From Actinomycetes bacterium (lineage in GTDB: Bacteria; Actinomycetota; Actinomycetes; Propionibacteriales; Nocardioidaceae): a stretch of 15,975 nucleotides of DNA. Position 1 is the stretch's first letter. Every line of letters starts with the position of its first letter. The DNA lies in contig JAKPAQ010000176.1 in the NCBI GenBank assembly GCA_029779385.1, forward strand, positions 1-15,975. The letters run 5' to 3'. A program made the translations under genes and the position numbers. The notes under the pieces are model-generated. The model saw nothing but the letters and a program-made list of their open reading frames with translations, searched no databases and was not told the origin of the DNA. Positions 15,905 through 15,975 of this stretch are shown in pieces.

Positions 15905-15975
15905 ATGACTGACGAAAAGTTTGCTGCCAAGCACACGTTCACTGTGCCCACCTCGATTCCGCTGGTTGCCCTGTT
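15905..15975 (+). CDS. Start of a probable PhoH-like ATPase, cut by the window end
   Basis: Only 23 codons are visible: MTDEKFAAKHTFTVP then TSIPLVAL. The strand-like VP-S-x-P-L-V-AL segment resembles the N-terminus of actinobacterial PhoH-like proteins, a family of predicted ATPases with an RNA-linked role. The place after a HIT gene near hrcA-dnaJ is where phoH (followed by ybeY and era) is expected. The P-loop is outside the window, so the call rests on gene order and a short match. Confidence 0.55.
   Translation, partial: MTDEKFAAKHTFTVPTSIPLVAL

Noticed and set aside
15464..15934. A 156-codon minus-strand frame over the HIT gene
   Set aside because: It covers the HIT gene in antisense, spans the dnaJ and phoH-like junctions and has no recognisable domain.
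1..15975. CRISPR array, tRNA, insertion sequence or phage remnant
   Set aside because: No regularly spaced repeats, cloverleaf-like sequence, terminal inverted repeats, or transposase or integrase motifs were found on either strand.

Overview
The window is about 16 kb of dense, moderately high-GC DNA. It carries a conserved bacterial chromosomal backbone: comEA-comEC-holA, rpsT on the other strand, lepA, an acyl-CoA synthetase, hemW, hrcA, dnaJ, a HIT hydrolase and the start of a phoH-like gene. This gene order, a DUF3097-type gene beside hrcA, a CIRCE element of the actinobacterial form, frequent GTG starts and several apparently leaderless genes with a TANNNT -10 hexamer directly before the start codon all point to Actinomycetota. 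I cannot name a genus from the sequence. I see no phage, insertion sequence, CRISPR array, tRNA or rRNA.

Layout. Positions 1-2773 hold the end of comEA and all of comEC (DNA uptake), overlapping by 20 bases. holA (DNA polymerase III delta subunit) follows; its start is best placed at GTG 2817, behind a leaderless promoter. A perfect 11-bp inverted repeat separates holA from convergent rpsT (ribosomal protein S20). Divergent from rpsT is a 109-residue four-helix membrane protein whose stop codon overlaps the start of lepA (elongation factor 4). Then come a long-chain acyl-CoA synthetase and hemW.

Positions 9599-11915 hold an arginine deiminase with a full catalytic set and an integral membrane protein resembling the LPG-synthase transmembrane family. 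The two overlap by 8 bases and form one unit without other arginine-deiminase-pathway genes. Facing them are two minus-strand genes, also overlapping by 8 bases: an unrecognised 141-residue protein and a DUF3097 protein in which I see a TOPRIM-like Glu...Asp pattern. The two opposing units share four bases at their stop codons. From 13251 the heat-shock operon starts with a -10 hexamer overlapping a CIRCE operator, followed by hrcA and dnaJ. A HIT hydrolase and a phoH-like start follow, with no rsmE between dnaJ and the HIT gene.

The backbone genes are ordinary. The parts most worth a second look are the arginine deiminase/membrane protein pair with a possible ribosome-binding-site hairpin, the TOPRIM-like reading of DUF3097 with its uncharacterised partner, and the recurrent leaderless-start architecture. 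I did not find convincing evidence for a wholly new multi-gene system.
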